A stretch of DNA of 45,657 nucleotides. Origin: Balneolaceae bacterium. GTDB lineage: Bacteria > Bacteroidota > Rhodothermia > Balneolales > Balneolaceae. Under the pieces are notes generated by a model. That model was not told the origin of the DNA, searched no databases, and was given only the letters and a program-made list of their open reading frames with translations. Positions 8,424 to 18,076 of the stretch are shown one piece after another. How positions within the stretch are numbered: position 1 is the stretch's first letter; each line of letters starts with the position of its first letter. A program made the translations under genes and the position numbers. The stretch lies in NCBI GenBank assembly GCA_003559375.1, contig PWLN01000129.1, positions 1 through 45,657 on the forward strand. Reading direction: 5' to 3'.

Positions 8424-10859
8424 TTATTCTGCCGCTACCTGCTCGTTATCCAGAACATATCTTTTCAGCCATTCAGACTGCTCCCAAAGCATGTGCAACA
8501 CCGATTCCCTTGCTCTGTAGCCATGGCTCTCTTCAGGGAGCATAACAAGCCGGGTGGTTCCCCCAAGGCCGCTAACTGCAGCAAACATCCGTTCACTCTG
8601 CATTGGAAAAGTCCCGGAATTATTGTCTTCTGCTCCATGAATGAAGAGAATGGGAGTTTCAATTTTCTCAGCATGCATAAATGGTGACATCCCAAAATAA
8701 ATATCGGATGCTTCCCAGAAATTGCGGGGCTCTGCCTGAAAACCGAACGGAGTTAGTGTCCGGTTAAATGCACCGCTTCTGGCAATACCTGCACTAAAAA
8801 GATCGGAGTGAGCCAGCAGATTTGCGGTCATAAATGCCCCATAGCTATGTCCGCCAATAGCCACCCTGCCGGAATCACCTACACCTCGCCTTTCCAATTC
8901 ATTAATCACGGCCCGGGCGCTCATTGCCAGTTGTTCCACAAAGGTATCATTTGGCTCTTCATCTCCTTCCCCTATAACTGGCATCGTGGCATTTTCAACA
9001 ACGGCAAACCCAAGGGTAAGGGCAAAATGCGGCCCCCAAAAACTCATGCCTGCAAAACGGTACGGCGAATCAGCTATCTGTCCGGCAGCATCCGCACTGC
9101 GGAACTCACGCGGATATGCCCAGATGAGGACTGGCAGAGAACCATCCACATCTGATTCATAACCCGGAGGGAGATAAAGAGTGGCAGAAAGCTGTACACC
9201 ATCTTCCCTTTCATACTGTATAAACTCTTTATGCACATCTTTCAGATGCGGGGTTGGATGCTCAAAATGGGTAATTTGTTCAAGCTCACCGGATTCTGTA
9301 TCCCGGATGAAAAAATTGGGCTGAATATCAGTTGACTCCCGGCGTGTGATGAACCTTGTACCTTCATGATCAAGCAAAGCAAAAATTTGCTCATAATAAG
9401 GCGATTCAGATCTCCAGATTTCTTTTGTTTCTCCTGTTTCAATATCAAATACCGAAAGAAACGGGCGATTCCCTTCTGGTGTTGACCCAATTCCGGTCAT
9501 AAGCAGAGAATTCCCATCATCAATAGTGTTCAGAACCCAGGTTCCATATTCTGAACGGCGCATGTTTGGAGATCCCGGATCATTATAGCGGTCTTCCGTT
9601 GACAGATCAAATATAAGCCTGGGCTCATCAGACGGGTTATCCGGTATTATTTTCCAGGTTCTCTGGTGCCTGTCGGCACGCCAGAATTCGCTAACCAGTG
9701 CAAAACCTTCCTCGGCCCACTGAAGGCCGGAATAACGGTACTCAAGATCAATCAGTTTGATGGCATCAGAATCAAATGGCGCGGGTAAAGTATATAGACG
9801 GTCTCTCTTCGGAACATCGACCGATGGATCTCCACCGTCAAGCGCTTCAACCCAACTCAGAGCTGCAGGAACATCATTTCGCCAGCTCACATTGCGCGGC
9901 CCCTCTGTTGTGGCAGAAAATGCAATCGGAACACGATCGGCCAGTGGAAGTTCTGCAAACTGATTGACAAGCTCTCCGTTTCTGTCCAAAACCTGGATAT
10001 TCTGTGGAAACCTGAATGCGGGCACCCTGTATGAATAAGGCCTTTCTGTTTTGTTTACAAGTAGATAATTCTGATCCGGTGAAAGTTCCACCGATCGGTA
10101 AACAGCCGGTTCACCAAGTATCTTCAACGATCCGCCAATTCCCACTTCTGCCAGTTGGGAAGTAAAATAATAATCAAACAATTCTTCATCATAACTGTTT
10201 TGCAGCAGATCCTGGTAGGTTCGTGCAGGACGGGCTTCACCGATATTTTCCTGAATTACCGGGCCTGTCGGCACCATATTTTGAACAGGCACATCACCCC
10301 GGTTTTGAGGAACAAGCTTTACAATTAAAGAGTTGCTATCCCCAGCCCAGCTAAAGGGAGATCCATAATATGTATTATTTATACCTTGGTTTAACAACTG
10401 TGTGGCAGTTGCATTTTCAGTATCAGCAATCCATAAATCGATGCTGTTATCGGTAGTAAGCAAGAAAGCAATCCACTTGCTATCGGCCGACCAGCTCACA
10501 TTTGAAATTCGCGCATTTTCGGGCAATCCGGATATATCACGGTCGGTGCCTGTCTCGATATCACGCAGAGTTAACCCTGTAAAATAGGATGGGCGGCTGG
10601 GGCCGTTTGTATTCGGGTTGATACGAATTCCCGCCAGGCGAAGTTCAGGCTGGGCCAGTTCTTCAATTGAAGGAAGTGAAGGTACATGCTGCAGTAGAAT
10701 GGTTGATCGGTCGGGCGACAGGCTTAATGACGGGTTGCGTGCGCCGTCAACGAGGGCAACCAATTCCTGTGTTGGAATCATATACCTGTCCTGAGATTCG
10801 GATCTTACAGGATTTAAAAAGAAAAAAAGAAGTAAGAAAAGAGAATATTTGTTCATCAT
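8424..10859 (-). CDS. secreted S9 family serine peptidase, glutamyl endopeptidase-like
   Basis: An 811-residue exported prolyl-oligopeptidase-type protease. It begins with a signal peptide (KYSLFLLLFFFLNPVRS), followed by a long beta-propeller region (about 40-560) and a C-terminal alpha/beta-hydrolase domain. The catalytic triad is visible: Ser in GGHSYGAF (about 671), Asp in FIHGAEDNNSG (about 742) and His in PEESHGYR (about 779). The N-terminal SLSLSPDRS and PSLPSIEELAQPELRLAG stretch resembles the S9D glutamyl endopeptidases of Bacteroidota and plastids, where the enzyme cuts after Glu; the cleavage preference here is inferred. It stands alone on the minus strand, 20 nt after yajQ ends. 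Confidence 0.92.
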   Translation of the reverse strand: MMNKYSLFLLLFFFLNPVRSESQDRYMIPTQELVALVDGARNPSLSLSPDRSTILLQHVPSLPSIEELAQPELRLAGIRINPNTNGPSRPSYFTGLTLRDIETGTDRDISGLPENARISNVSWSADSKWIAFLLTTDNSIDLWIADTENATATQLLNQGINNTYYGSPFSWAGDSNSLIVKLVPQNRGDVPVQNMVPTGPVIQENIGEARPARTYQDLLQNSYDEELFDYYFTSQLAEVGIGGSLKILGEPAVYRSVELSPDQNYLLVNKTERPYSYRVPAFRFPQNIQVLDRNGELVNQFAELPLADRVPIAFSATTEGPRNVSWRNDVPAALSWVEALDGGDPSVDVPKRDRLYTLPAPFDSDAIKLIDLEYRYSGLQWAEEGFALVSEFWRADRHQRTWKIIPDNPSDEPRLIFDLSTEDRYNDPGSPNMRRSEYGTWVLNTIDDGNSLLMTGIGSTPEGNRPFLSVFDIETGETKEIWRSESPYYEQIFALLDHEGTRFITRRESTDIQPNFFIRDTESGELEQITHFEHPTPHLKDVHKEFIQYEREDGVQLSATLYLPPGYESDVDGSLPVLIWAYPREFRSADAAGQIADSPYRFAGMSFWGPHFALTLGFAVVENATMPVIGEGDEEPNDTFVEQLAMSARAVINELERRGVGDSGRVAIGGHSYGAFMTANLLAHSDLFSAGIARSGAFNRTLTPFGFQAEPRNFWEASDIYFGMSPFMHAEKIETPILFIHGAEDNNSGTFPMQSERMFAAVSGLGGTTRLVMLPEESHGYRARESVLHMLWEQSEWLKRYVLDNEQVAAE

Positions 10860-10879
10860 GACGAAAGTGATTTTTGGAT

Positions 10880-11368
10880 TTACTTCATATTCACGTATTG
10901 CATAGGTATTCCGAAATCCTGGCTTTTCAGATGCTGGATCACTTCCTGAAGCTCGTCAATTTTTTTGCCGCTAACACGAACGCGGTCGTCCATAATCGTG
11001 GGTTGCACCTTTAGTTTCAGGCTTTTGATCTCCTTCACAATTTTTTTTGAGGTTTCCCGGTCAATACCCTCACGGATGGTCGCATCCATTTTTACATGTC
11101 CTTGGCTTGTGCCCTCCTCATTCCCGTATTCAAGAGCTTTGGGTTCGAGATTTCGCTTGATGAGGTGCTTGATAAGAGTATCTTTCATTGCGCGCAGTTT
11201 CATACTTTCTGCAGCAACAAAATGAATTCGGTTTTCTTTTTTATGATATTCCATTTCGGCATGAAGGCCTTTGAAATCGTACCGTGTCGATACCTCTTTT
11301 AATGTATTATTTACGGCGTTATCCACTTCTTGGTGGTTAATTTCATTTACAATATCGAATGAGGCCAT
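10880..11368 (-). CDS. yajQ: YajQ/DUF520 family nucleotide-binding protein
   Basis: A 162-residue cytoplasmic protein of the YajQ family, starting MASFDIVNEINHQEVDNAVN, with TRYDFKG near residue 29 and VRVSGKKIDELQEVI near the C-terminus, all family hallmarks. Members bind nucleotides or RNA, and some bind cyclic di-GMP and act with transcription factors; which applies here is unknown. It is divergent from the small membrane protein gene that begins 60 nt away. Confidence 0.95.
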   Translation of the reverse strand: MASFDIVNEINHQEVDNAVNNTLKEVSTRYDFKGLHAEMEYHKKENRIHFVAAESMKLRAMKDTLIKHLIKRNLEPKALEYGNEEGTSQGHVKMDATIREGIDRETSKKIVKEIKSLKLKVQPTIMDDRVRVSGKKIDELQEVIQHLKSQDFGIPMQYVNMK

Positions 11369-11428
11369 GATCTGTGCATATTTTTGTTATGTTTCTATTC
11401 AATGAAAAGATAATGAACTTAGTATCTT

Positions 11429-11749
11429 TTGCGACAGAAAATTTCTCTTTTTACAGAACCTGAAGCAGTACTTGTATTGCTTGAAATTTTTTTTCCGTTT
11501 ATAGGCATCATCGCTATCGTGATATTGGCAATGAAAACTGAGGGAATGCACAGGTGGTTTGTACTCATATTGGGTCCGGCAATTCTGCTGATATTTCATG
11601 TTTTTTTGTTGGAGATGGACTGGATTTCCGGAAACCTGCTCACGGTCGCCATTTTCGGTATCATGATTATGGGCACCTGGTACTATTACATAGTATTGCT
11701 GATTATTGGCGTTATCAAAGGATGGAAATATTGGTGGCAGCGAAGATAA
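11429..11749 (+). CDS. small hydrophobic membrane protein, unknown
   Basis: A 106-residue frame starting at TTG 11429 (no upstream ATG), with about three membrane helices around residues 14-33, 45-62 and 72-97, and a basic end KGWKYWWQRR. The hydrophobic, regularly spaced layout looks like a real integral membrane protein, and a strong terminator follows about 80 nt later. I do not recognise the family. An internal ATG at 11531 would remove the first helix. Confidence 0.6.
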   Translation: MRQKISLFTEPEAVLVLLEIFFPFIGIIAIVILAMKTEGMHRWFVLILGPAILLIFHVFLLEMDWISGNLLTVAIFGIMIMGTWYYYIVLLIIGVIKGWKYWWQRR

Positions 11750-11829
11750 GAGGCCTGTAATTCAGAATCATTTAAGGTAATTACATGTCAAATTATTTAC
11801 ACAGCCTGAGTAAATAATTTCGCTGCAAA

Positions 11830-11865
11830 AAAGTAGCCTTTATTTCGAAAAATAAAGGCTACTTT
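11830..11865. terminator. bidirectional Rho-independent terminator
   Basis: A perfect 16-bp inverted repeat, AAAGTAGCCTTTATTT against its complement with a CGAA tetraloop (11846-11849), flanked by A-runs on one side and T-rich sequence on the other. It lies between the 3' ends of two convergent genes and should stop transcripts from both. Confidence 0.9.
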
Positions 11866-11904
11866 ATTTATTAATTGAATTTAAGTAAGAAAAAAAGATG
11901 AGTT

Positions 11905-12735
11905 TTATCTGCTGTCCTGACCGGTATTAACAAAACGTATACATTGCCCCTGATTGCGGAATCCGAATGCTTCCCAGCCGCCTTGCATACAGTCACTTCT
12001 TGTTTCGGGATCTAAAATACCAACATGCCAATAAGCAAAATAGTCTCTTGCACCATCATTGTAATGATTCAGAAAAACTTGTCCTATGTTGTTGCCTGTT
12101 GCAGTAATACCGCCAGCATCCTCACTGTTAATACTATAGTTCGCAAATTGATTATCTGTATCAAGAGAAATAGCTAATGTATTCCAGTCATCATAATTCA
12201 CTTGAATACCAGATTCAATATAGCCGGCAATGCCATCCCATGTGTAAAATCCAGCGTTAATAGCAGCACTATTTCGATAAACAATAATCGGGTAACTTGA
12301 TATTGGATCATCACTCGACCAAAATCCAACGTTTACCACATCAGCATCCTGCCACTCACTTGGTACAAACAAGTCAACTTGCACATGAAAACCAAAATCA
12401 TCAACTTTTTTTATGCCTTCAAATTGACGAAATGGTTCTTGGTCTTGTTCAGCACCAATTACGCCAATTTTTGCAACATTTTCACGACCACCAAAACTAA
12501 CGGATAATACTCCACCGGTAGGAAACCTTCTGTCTTCAACCCAATTGTTGTCCAGCTCATCTTGGGTGAATGGGTCCAGAAGAACTGATCCATTTACTGA
12601 ATGTAGAAAATCAGATGGCTTTTCTTCCAGAATCATCGTATTTGAACTATTATGATCAACTATATTGTCGCAACCTATCACTATCAAACCTGCAATTGCA
12701 AGCAGTCCTGTTATTTTAAAGAATTTGAGTTTCAT
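11905..12735 (-). CDS. exported lipoprotein, unknown
   Basis: A 276-residue protein with a lipoprotein signal (LAIAGLIVIGC-D, Cys near residue 22). The mature part is acidic and rich in aromatic, Asn and Gly residues, for example VQVDLFVPSEWQ, NVGFWSSDDP and DYFAYWHVGI. That looks like a beta-sandwich of the concanavalin/LamG kind, but I see no signature that proves it. It lies alone, with about 280 nt of AT-rich DNA upstream. Confidence 0.75.
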   Translation of the reverse strand: MKLKFFKITGLLAIAGLIVIGCDNIVDHNSSNTMILEEKPSDFLHSVNGSVLLDPFTQDELDNNWVEDRRFPTGGVLSVSFGGRENVAKIGVIGAEQDQEPFRQFEGIKKVDDFGFHVQVDLFVPSEWQDADVVNVGFWSSDDPISSYPIIVYRNSAAINAGFYTWDGIAGYIESGIQVNYDDWNTLAISLDTDNQFANYSINSEDAGGITATGNNIGQVFLNHYNDGARDYFAYWHVGILDPETRSDCMQGGWEAFGFRNQGQCIRFVNTGQDSR

Positions 12736-12802
12736 AAGCTTACCTAATTTTAAAAGTTTGAAAGCCCTGATTCAGGCTCCGGTTTTTGTTTAGAAATGCT
12801 TC

Positions 12803-12820
12803 ATCTTGCCGAAGCAAGAT
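12803..12820. other. short CGAA-loop hairpin
   Basis: ATCTTGC-CGAA-GCAAGAT forms a 7-bp stem in the gap between two minus-strand genes, 68 nt upstream of the lipoprotein start. It might be a leader structure or a weak terminator for the upstream gene, but no T-run follows on the minus strand. The rest of the gap (12736-13016) is AT-rich with no recognised site. Confidence 0.4.
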
Positions 12821-13016
12821 TTATAATTAACATCGAGTCGTATATAAATACATAATTATAATTAAAAACAATTTCCATTATAATTATTTAATCTTAACAG
12901 GAAGCGACGAACCGCTGGGGTGATGTTTTTACCGGCAGGATTGGCGCTTAGCGCACTGCAAAATTATGAGCTATTCAGGTTCACAAAGACATAACAATCC
13001 TGAAACTTTACACGGA

Positions 13017-13784
13017 TTAAAAGCTAATACTGTAGTTGAGGCTGATATTCCACAGTGGATCAGGATTACCGGTGATATCACTGTCAATGATTTTGTTGAT
13101 AACAGAAGAAATGGTTATCGGAAAATCGTCGAGGGCAAGAGTAAGAGTTGACGCTGCATAAAAGCCATCTGTGTCTTCAAGTTTTAGATAATAAATCTGT
13201 GGCAAGATTGTGAAACGCAGCCCGCGGGCCAGATTCAGTCCGGGAAGCGCAGAATTAAGGCTCAGAAAATGAGATTCTTGTGGGAAAGCCCCGTCCATTG
13301 CCCCTCCGCGTAGATAGTAAAGGCCCACATCCATTCTGTCAGTTAATTTATAGCGAGCGGAGAGTTCACCTGCGAGAATTTTTACAACCTCCGTTACAGT
13401 TTCATTTCCATTGCCTTCGCTCTTCAGAAACGTATAGCCGGGATGCATCCCGATCTGAAGTGAAAACCGCTCATGACGAAGCAGGTCATACCTCAACCAA
13501 AGCAGAAATGCCCAGGGATCTCCCTTTGTGGAGAAATAAAATTCAGGTTCAAAGCGCAAACGATTCCCGGCCGAGAAACTTGTCAAAACAGCCGGTTCTC
13601 CCAGGCCAAACGCCGGAATGATGGATATACCCTCATTCGTAAGACTGAAAACTGCACTGACCGGTATACCGTCTGCCGGCTCTGTGGAATCCTGAGAATG
13701 AACCGGCCCTGCAGATACCAGCCACATTGAGAACAAAAAGAATAGAAAAATCGGTGTTGAGCAGGAATTTAGCATAGTGAACAA
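13017..13784 (-). CDS. probable outer-membrane beta-barrel protein
   Basis: A 255-residue protein with a signal peptide (PIFLFFLFSMWLVSAGPVHS). It shows alternating polar and hydrophobic strands such as RLRFEPEFYFS, SLQIGMHPGYTFL, LAGELSARYKL and ITISSVINKII, and it ends in SLNYSISF with a terminal aromatic residue, as outer-membrane barrels usually do. The pattern of about eight or more strands supports a small barrel, but no named family is recognised. Confidence 0.7.
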   Translation of the reverse strand: MFTMLNSCSTPIFLFFLFSMWLVSAGPVHSQDSTEPADGIPVSAVFSLTNEGISIIPAFGLGEPAVLTSFSAGNRLRFEPEFYFSTKGDPWAFLLWLRYDLLRHERFSLQIGMHPGYTFLKSEGNGNETVTEVVKILAGELSARYKLTDRMDVGLYYLRGGAMDGAFPQESHFLSLNSALPGLNLARGLRFTILPQIYYLKLEDTDGFYAASTLTLALDDFPITISSVINKIIDSDITGNPDPLWNISLNYSISF

Positions 13785-13913
13785 TATAAAATTAGTTGCT
13801 CGGAATGAAAATCATACATTCATTTATAGTTAAGGATGGCTATGCCAAAAGATCTCTATCCACGATATCATAAAGTACAATTAGTGATGCACCGATATCT
13901 CATGGCCTAATAC

Positions 13914-14858
13914 TCAAGACTCACGACTAACAAACTCCTCACACAAATCCCAAACCCTATCCTGCACTTCCCTGTTGTAGGCATAAACCGGGCAGCGTGA
14001 TGCTGTGGCAACCTGTATGAGTTGCTCTTTACCCCCGGGTTTATCTTCAGCTTTTTGTATGATTTCCTGTTTATGATTGATCAATTCGCCGGTTATTCCT
14101 CGAAATTTTTCGCTGACACAGATATCATAATAATGATTGGCCATAAACTCAGGCGGACGAAAGAACAGATTCTGTATTCGTGCTGCAAAACGATATCCCG
14201 GTGTAAGTTTTGCTATCGTTTCATTCGACATAGTGGCACCGTTGATTTGCAGCATATTTACCGCAATTCCATCGTTACTGAATTTTTCTGCCATCCTTTT
14301 TGTAACCATCAAAAGTGCCATTTTAGAATCGCGGTAATAATCGTATACCCTGTATTTCGGATCATCCGGATTTTCACCCTGCAGGTTGCTGAAATTAATT
14401 TTCAGTTTAGGATTAAAAAAATGCTTGATAATGTTGCTGCCGGCCATCAGCACTCGTGCATCATCCGATTGTTTCATCAGGTCGAGCAATTCCATCGTCA
14501 AGAGATACGGCCCTGCCACGTTTGTTGCAAATGTCAATTCAATTCCGTTTTCACTGAGCTTGTAGGGTGAGCCGTGCTCAAAATAGCCTGCATTGTGGAT
14601 CAGTACGTCCAGCCTTTTGTACTTATTACGGAAACTTTGACAAAACGTACGGATTGACTCAAAAGATGACATATCGAGCTTCATCAGTTCAACCCGGTCG
14701 TTCATGGAACCGGTGATCACTTCTTCCAGAACCGGACGGCTTCGCTCAGGGCTGCGGCAGGCCATAACAAGGGTATGGCCTTCTTTCGCGAAGCGGTGGG
14801 CTGCGGCTTTCCCGATACCGGAATTTGCACCAGTGATAATTACAATACGTCTGGCCAT
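13914..14858 (-). CDS. short-chain dehydrogenase/reductase, retinol dehydrogenase-like
   Basis: A 314-residue NAD(P)-dependent oxidoreductase. The Rossmann motif TGANSGIGKA is at residues 9-18, HNAGYFEHGS near 87, a Ser in MAGSNIIK near 140, and the Tyr-x3-Lys pair in YYRDSK near 175. The longer C-terminal part resembles retinol-dehydrogenase/WWOX-type SDRs; the substrate is unknown. It lies 54 nt downstream of the RND permease gene on the same strand and may be co-transcribed. Its last codons and stop come from a heptad repeat (AGTCGTGAGTCTTGAG) also seen in intergenic DNA. Confidence 0.9.
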   Translation of the reverse strand: MARRIVIITGANSGIGKAAAHRFAKEGHTLVMACRSPERSRPVLEEVITGSMNDRVELMKLDMSSFESIRTFCQSFRNKYKRLDVLIHNAGYFEHGSPYKLSENGIELTFATNVAGPYLLTMELLDLMKQSDDARVLMAGSNIIKHFFNPKLKINFSNLQGENPDDPKYRVYDYYRDSKMALLMVTKRMAEKFSNDGIAVNMLQINGATMSNETIAKLTPGYRFAARIQNLFFRPPEFMANHYYDICVSEKFRGITGELINHKQEIIQKAEDKPGGKEQLIQVATASRCPVYAYNREVQDRVWDLCEEFVSRES

Positions 14859-14912
14859 TGATTATCTGAACCTGTGTGGATCTGAGTTGGTACCAATTTA
14901 CAAGTTTAATCT

Positions 14913-17900
14913 CTAACTTGTTCTTATAGAAGCAAAAAGGCTGTTAAGCAGGATGTACATTCCCGGCAGAATCATTAGGGTGAGAAAAGTTCCGATAATC
15001 AGCCCACCTATCACAGTAACTGCAAGCGGCTGCAGAATTTCATAACCATCGCCAATACCGATTGCCAATGGAAGCATGCCACAAATGGTTGTCAGAGTGG
15101 TCATGATAATTGGCCTGAAACGCACCTTGCCTGCCTCTGCAATTGCTTCTTCAACGGTATGTTCACCGCTCAGCTGGTAGTTCTCGGCAAATTCAACGAG
15201 AAGAATTGCATTGTTAACTACAATACCGGTCAGAAAAATAATGCCTAACAATACGGATGCGCTTAGCGAAAGCCCCGTTATCCATAGTGCAGCAGCAACT
15301 CCGATGAGGGCAAATGGCAGAGAGGATATGATGACAAGAGGGCTGAATATTTTTTCGTATTGCACGGCCATCACTACGAACACGAAAAAGATTGCCAGTG
15401 CAATTGCCAGGCGAAGGGAACGCCCGGATTCTTCAATTGCCTCCTGCTCACCGGCAAACACAATACTGTAGCCATCGGGCATATCCACATCCTGAAGGGC
15501 CATTCTGATTCGGTTCCCTACCTCACCCACGCCAGCTTCGTTCAGGTTTACGGTTGTATTTACCCAAACCACCCGAATTTGATTATAGCGTTCAATATGG
15601 GCCGGACCTGTTACCTCTTCAAATGTTACAATACTGCCAAGCGGCGCAAACTGTCCGGCCTGGTTGCCAATCGTAACCTGCCGCAGAGCCTCCACGGTAC
15701 CAGTAATATCACGCGAATACCGGACACGAACATCATATTCAAATCCTCCCTCAACATATTGGGTGGGTACAAACCCTTCAACAGCACTATTCAGATACGC
15801 GGCTACACCGGCGGAGGTTAGTCCGAGTTGGGATGCACGGTCTTCATCGACTTTCACAAGCATTTGGGGTACCCGTTCATCACGCCCGATCTGAATGCTA
15901 CCGATTCCCTGTATGTCCTGTATTCTTCCAAGCACCATTCGGGCAAGTTCATCCAGCCTTTCAAGATCCTCACCTACGATGCCGACCGCGATGTCGGCAT
16001 CCACAAGGCTTGTCTGCAGTCCTTCAATTCTTGGCCCCCTTACCCGCTGCTGTACAAGCGGCAGGCCGTGATCCCTCATTTTGCGGCTGAATTCAGTGAC
16101 CCACTCTTCGGCACCGTATCCCCTTCGCTCCATGTGAGGCACAAGCTGAATCACCCCGTCGATCATTCCACCGCGAACCGAGATCTGTCCTCCTCTGAAG
16201 TATCCTCCTGCTGTCATATAGTGCGTGTCAACATGCGGCATGGAATCAATGGTTTCCATGATAATTTCTGCAACTTCATTGGTTGGCTCTATGGAGGTGC
16301 CCAATGGAAGTGTATACCGGAAAGTTATTCTACCGTCATCAACCGAAGGCAGGAACTCCGTATCCATCTCACGAATGATCCAGATGCTACCTGCCAAAAG
16401 AATGAGGGGGAAGAAAATCAGAAGCCATTTACGTCTGAGTGTTCGAATGAGGATTGAATGGTAGCCGCCCCTGATCCGGTTAAATCCGTTGTTAAATTTC
16501 CTGAAAAGCCATGTATCGGCAAGGCTTCGCCTTTCAGTGAGTCTGAACATTGCCATCAGGGCAGGTACCAGTGTAACTGCTGCAAGAAGTGAGGCGATGA
16601 TTGCAAACGCAATCGTAAAAATCAGTTCCCGGAAAAGCAGGGCGGCGAGACCGGTAATCAGCAGAAAAGGCAAAACAGCGGCGAGATTTGTCATGGTACC
16701 GGCAACCACCGCGGAAAGAACCTCCCCTGAACCGTCTTTCGATGCATTCCGGGGGTCTTTGCCAAGTTCTTTTTGATGGCGGTAGATATTTTCAATCATC
16801 ACAATGGCATTATCGATCAGCAGCCCAATGCCAAGAGCGAGTCCGCCCAAACTCATAATATTGAGGGTAAGGCCGGCTGTTGTCATCAGTATAAAAGTGG
16901 CAATGATGGCAACTGGAATCATCAATGCCACAATCAGAGAGCGGCGGATGCTGCCCAGAAACAACAGGATGATAATCATAGCCAGAATACCTCCCAGAAT
17001 TGCAGCTGTCATCACTGACTCCAGGGAAGATGTGATGAAAAATGAATCGTCCCGAATAATTTCAATATCAAAATCCGGGGTTATATAACCCGAATCCTGA
17101 AGTTCAGTCAGTCGGTTTTGGATATTGCTGATTACTTCAACGGTATTCGCCTGCGGCTGTTTCATAACAGATACCTGAACAGATTCCCGGCCATTCAAAA
17201 ACGCAAACAGCCGCTGTTCACGGTGGCTGTCTGTAACTTCAGCAATATCGGAAAGCCTCACCATCTGACCTGATTCCCGAACCGGGATCAAAGTGTTAGC
17301 CACGTCCTGATATGACCTGAACCGGGTTTCTGTGCGCGCCATGATATCGTACTCATACGAGGTGATATTACCCACCGTCTGGTCGATATTCCGGCCGGCC
17401 AGAATACTGCTAACCTGGTCGATATTCAGCCGGTACGAAGTGAGTCTTTCGGGGTCTAACACCACATCAATCTCCCTGACCTTACCACCCCCAAGGTCAA
17501 TCGTACCAACCCCGGGTATGGATGAAAGCTGGGGCATCAGGCGCTGATCAACCCATTCACGCACCTCAATTGGGGAGCGGACTTGTGATGATATCGCCAT
17601 TTCAAAAATGGGACTTTGTGAGGGGTCCATCTTCATGATGCGGGGAGGATCGATACCAGGTGGAAGTTCGGTACGAGCACGTTCAAGCTGTCGGCTGGCA
17701 TCCTGAAGTGCGATGTCTATATCGGTCCCGAAGTCAAAATACATTTCGATATAGCTGCGGCCTTCAGAAGCCCTGCCATGAATTTCCCTCAGGTTTTCAG
17801 TCGCTGATAGGTTACGCTCCAGAGGGCGTGTAACCTGCTCTTCAACCACTTCCGGGGTAACGCCCGGATAATTCACCACAACCCGAATGTGGGGATAGTC

Positions 17901-18065
17901 GATAAGTGGCAGCAGGTCAACAGGCAAACGGCCTGCAAAAAGTATCCCTATTACAATTACAACGGATGTGATGGCTATTGTGCTTACGGGCCTGCGAATT
18001 GCCCAGGCTGAGATGCCTCTGCTACCTGCGCCTGTAGTATCCGGTAATCCATTGTCGTGACTCAT
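14913..18065 (-). CDS. RND-family efflux transporter, inner-membrane permease
   Basis: A 1050-residue proton-driven pump subunit. Helix 1 follows ISAWAIRRPVSTIA, the first periplasmic porter domain carries YPGVTPEVVEEQV, and the second half repeats the fold with IIFLTGIVVNNAILLVEF. The helix-4 motif reads GLLIDNAIVMIEN: the first acidic residue of the AcrB-type Asp pair is kept and the second is Asn. The best fit is the HAE-1/multidrug or related lipophilic-substrate group; the substrate is unknown. The adaptor gene ends 11 nt upstream. No TolC-like outer-membrane gene is present, so the third component must be elsewhere. Confidence 0.95.
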   Translation of the reverse strand: MSHDNGLPDTTGAGSRGISAWAIRRPVSTIAITSVVIVIGILFAGRLPVDLLPLIDYPHIRVVVNYPGVTPEVVEEQVTRPLERNLSATENLREIHGRASEGRSYIEMYFDFGTDIDIALQDASRQLERARTELPPGIDPPRIMKMDPSQSPIFEMAISSQVRSPIEVREWVDQRLMPQLSSIPGVGTIDLGGGKVREIDVVLDPERLTSYRLNIDQVSSILAGRNIDQTVGNITSYEYDIMARTETRFRSYQDVANTLIPVRESGQMVRLSDIAEVTDSHREQRLFAFLNGRESVQVSVMKQPQANTVEVISNIQNRLTELQDSGYITPDFDIEIIRDDSFFITSSLESVMTAAILGGILAMIIILLFLGSIRRSLIVALMIPVAIIATFILMTTAGLTLNIMSLGGLALGIGLLIDNAIVMIENIYRHQKELGKDPRNASKDGSGEVLSAVVAGTMTNLAAVLPFLLITGLAALLFRELIFTIAFAIIASLLAAVTLVPALMAMFRLTERRSLADTWLFRKFNNGFNRIRGGYHSILIRTLRRKWLLIFFPLILLAGSIWIIREMDTEFLPSVDDGRITFRYTLPLGTSIEPTNEVAEIIMETIDSMPHVDTHYMTAGGYFRGGQISVRGGMIDGVIQLVPHMERRGYGAEEWVTEFSRKMRDHGLPLVQQRVRGPRIEGLQTSLVDADIAVGIVGEDLERLDELARMVLGRIQDIQGIGSIQIGRDERVPQMLVKVDEDRASQLGLTSAGVAAYLNSAVEGFVPTQYVEGGFEYDVRVRYSRDITGTVEALRQVTIGNQAGQFAPLGSIVTFEEVTGPAHIERYNQIRVVWVNTTVNLNEAGVGEVGNRIRMALQDVDMPDGYSIVFAGEQEAIEESGRSLRLAIALAIFFVFVVMAVQYEKIFSPLVIISSLPFALIGVAAALWITGLSLSASVLLGIIFLTGIVVNNAILLVEFAENYQLSGEHTVEEAIAEAGKVRFRPIIMTTLTTICGMLPLAIGIGDGYEILQPLAVTVIGGLIIGTFLTLMILPGMYILLNSLFASIRTS

Positions 18066-18076
18066 TTTTATGCTGC

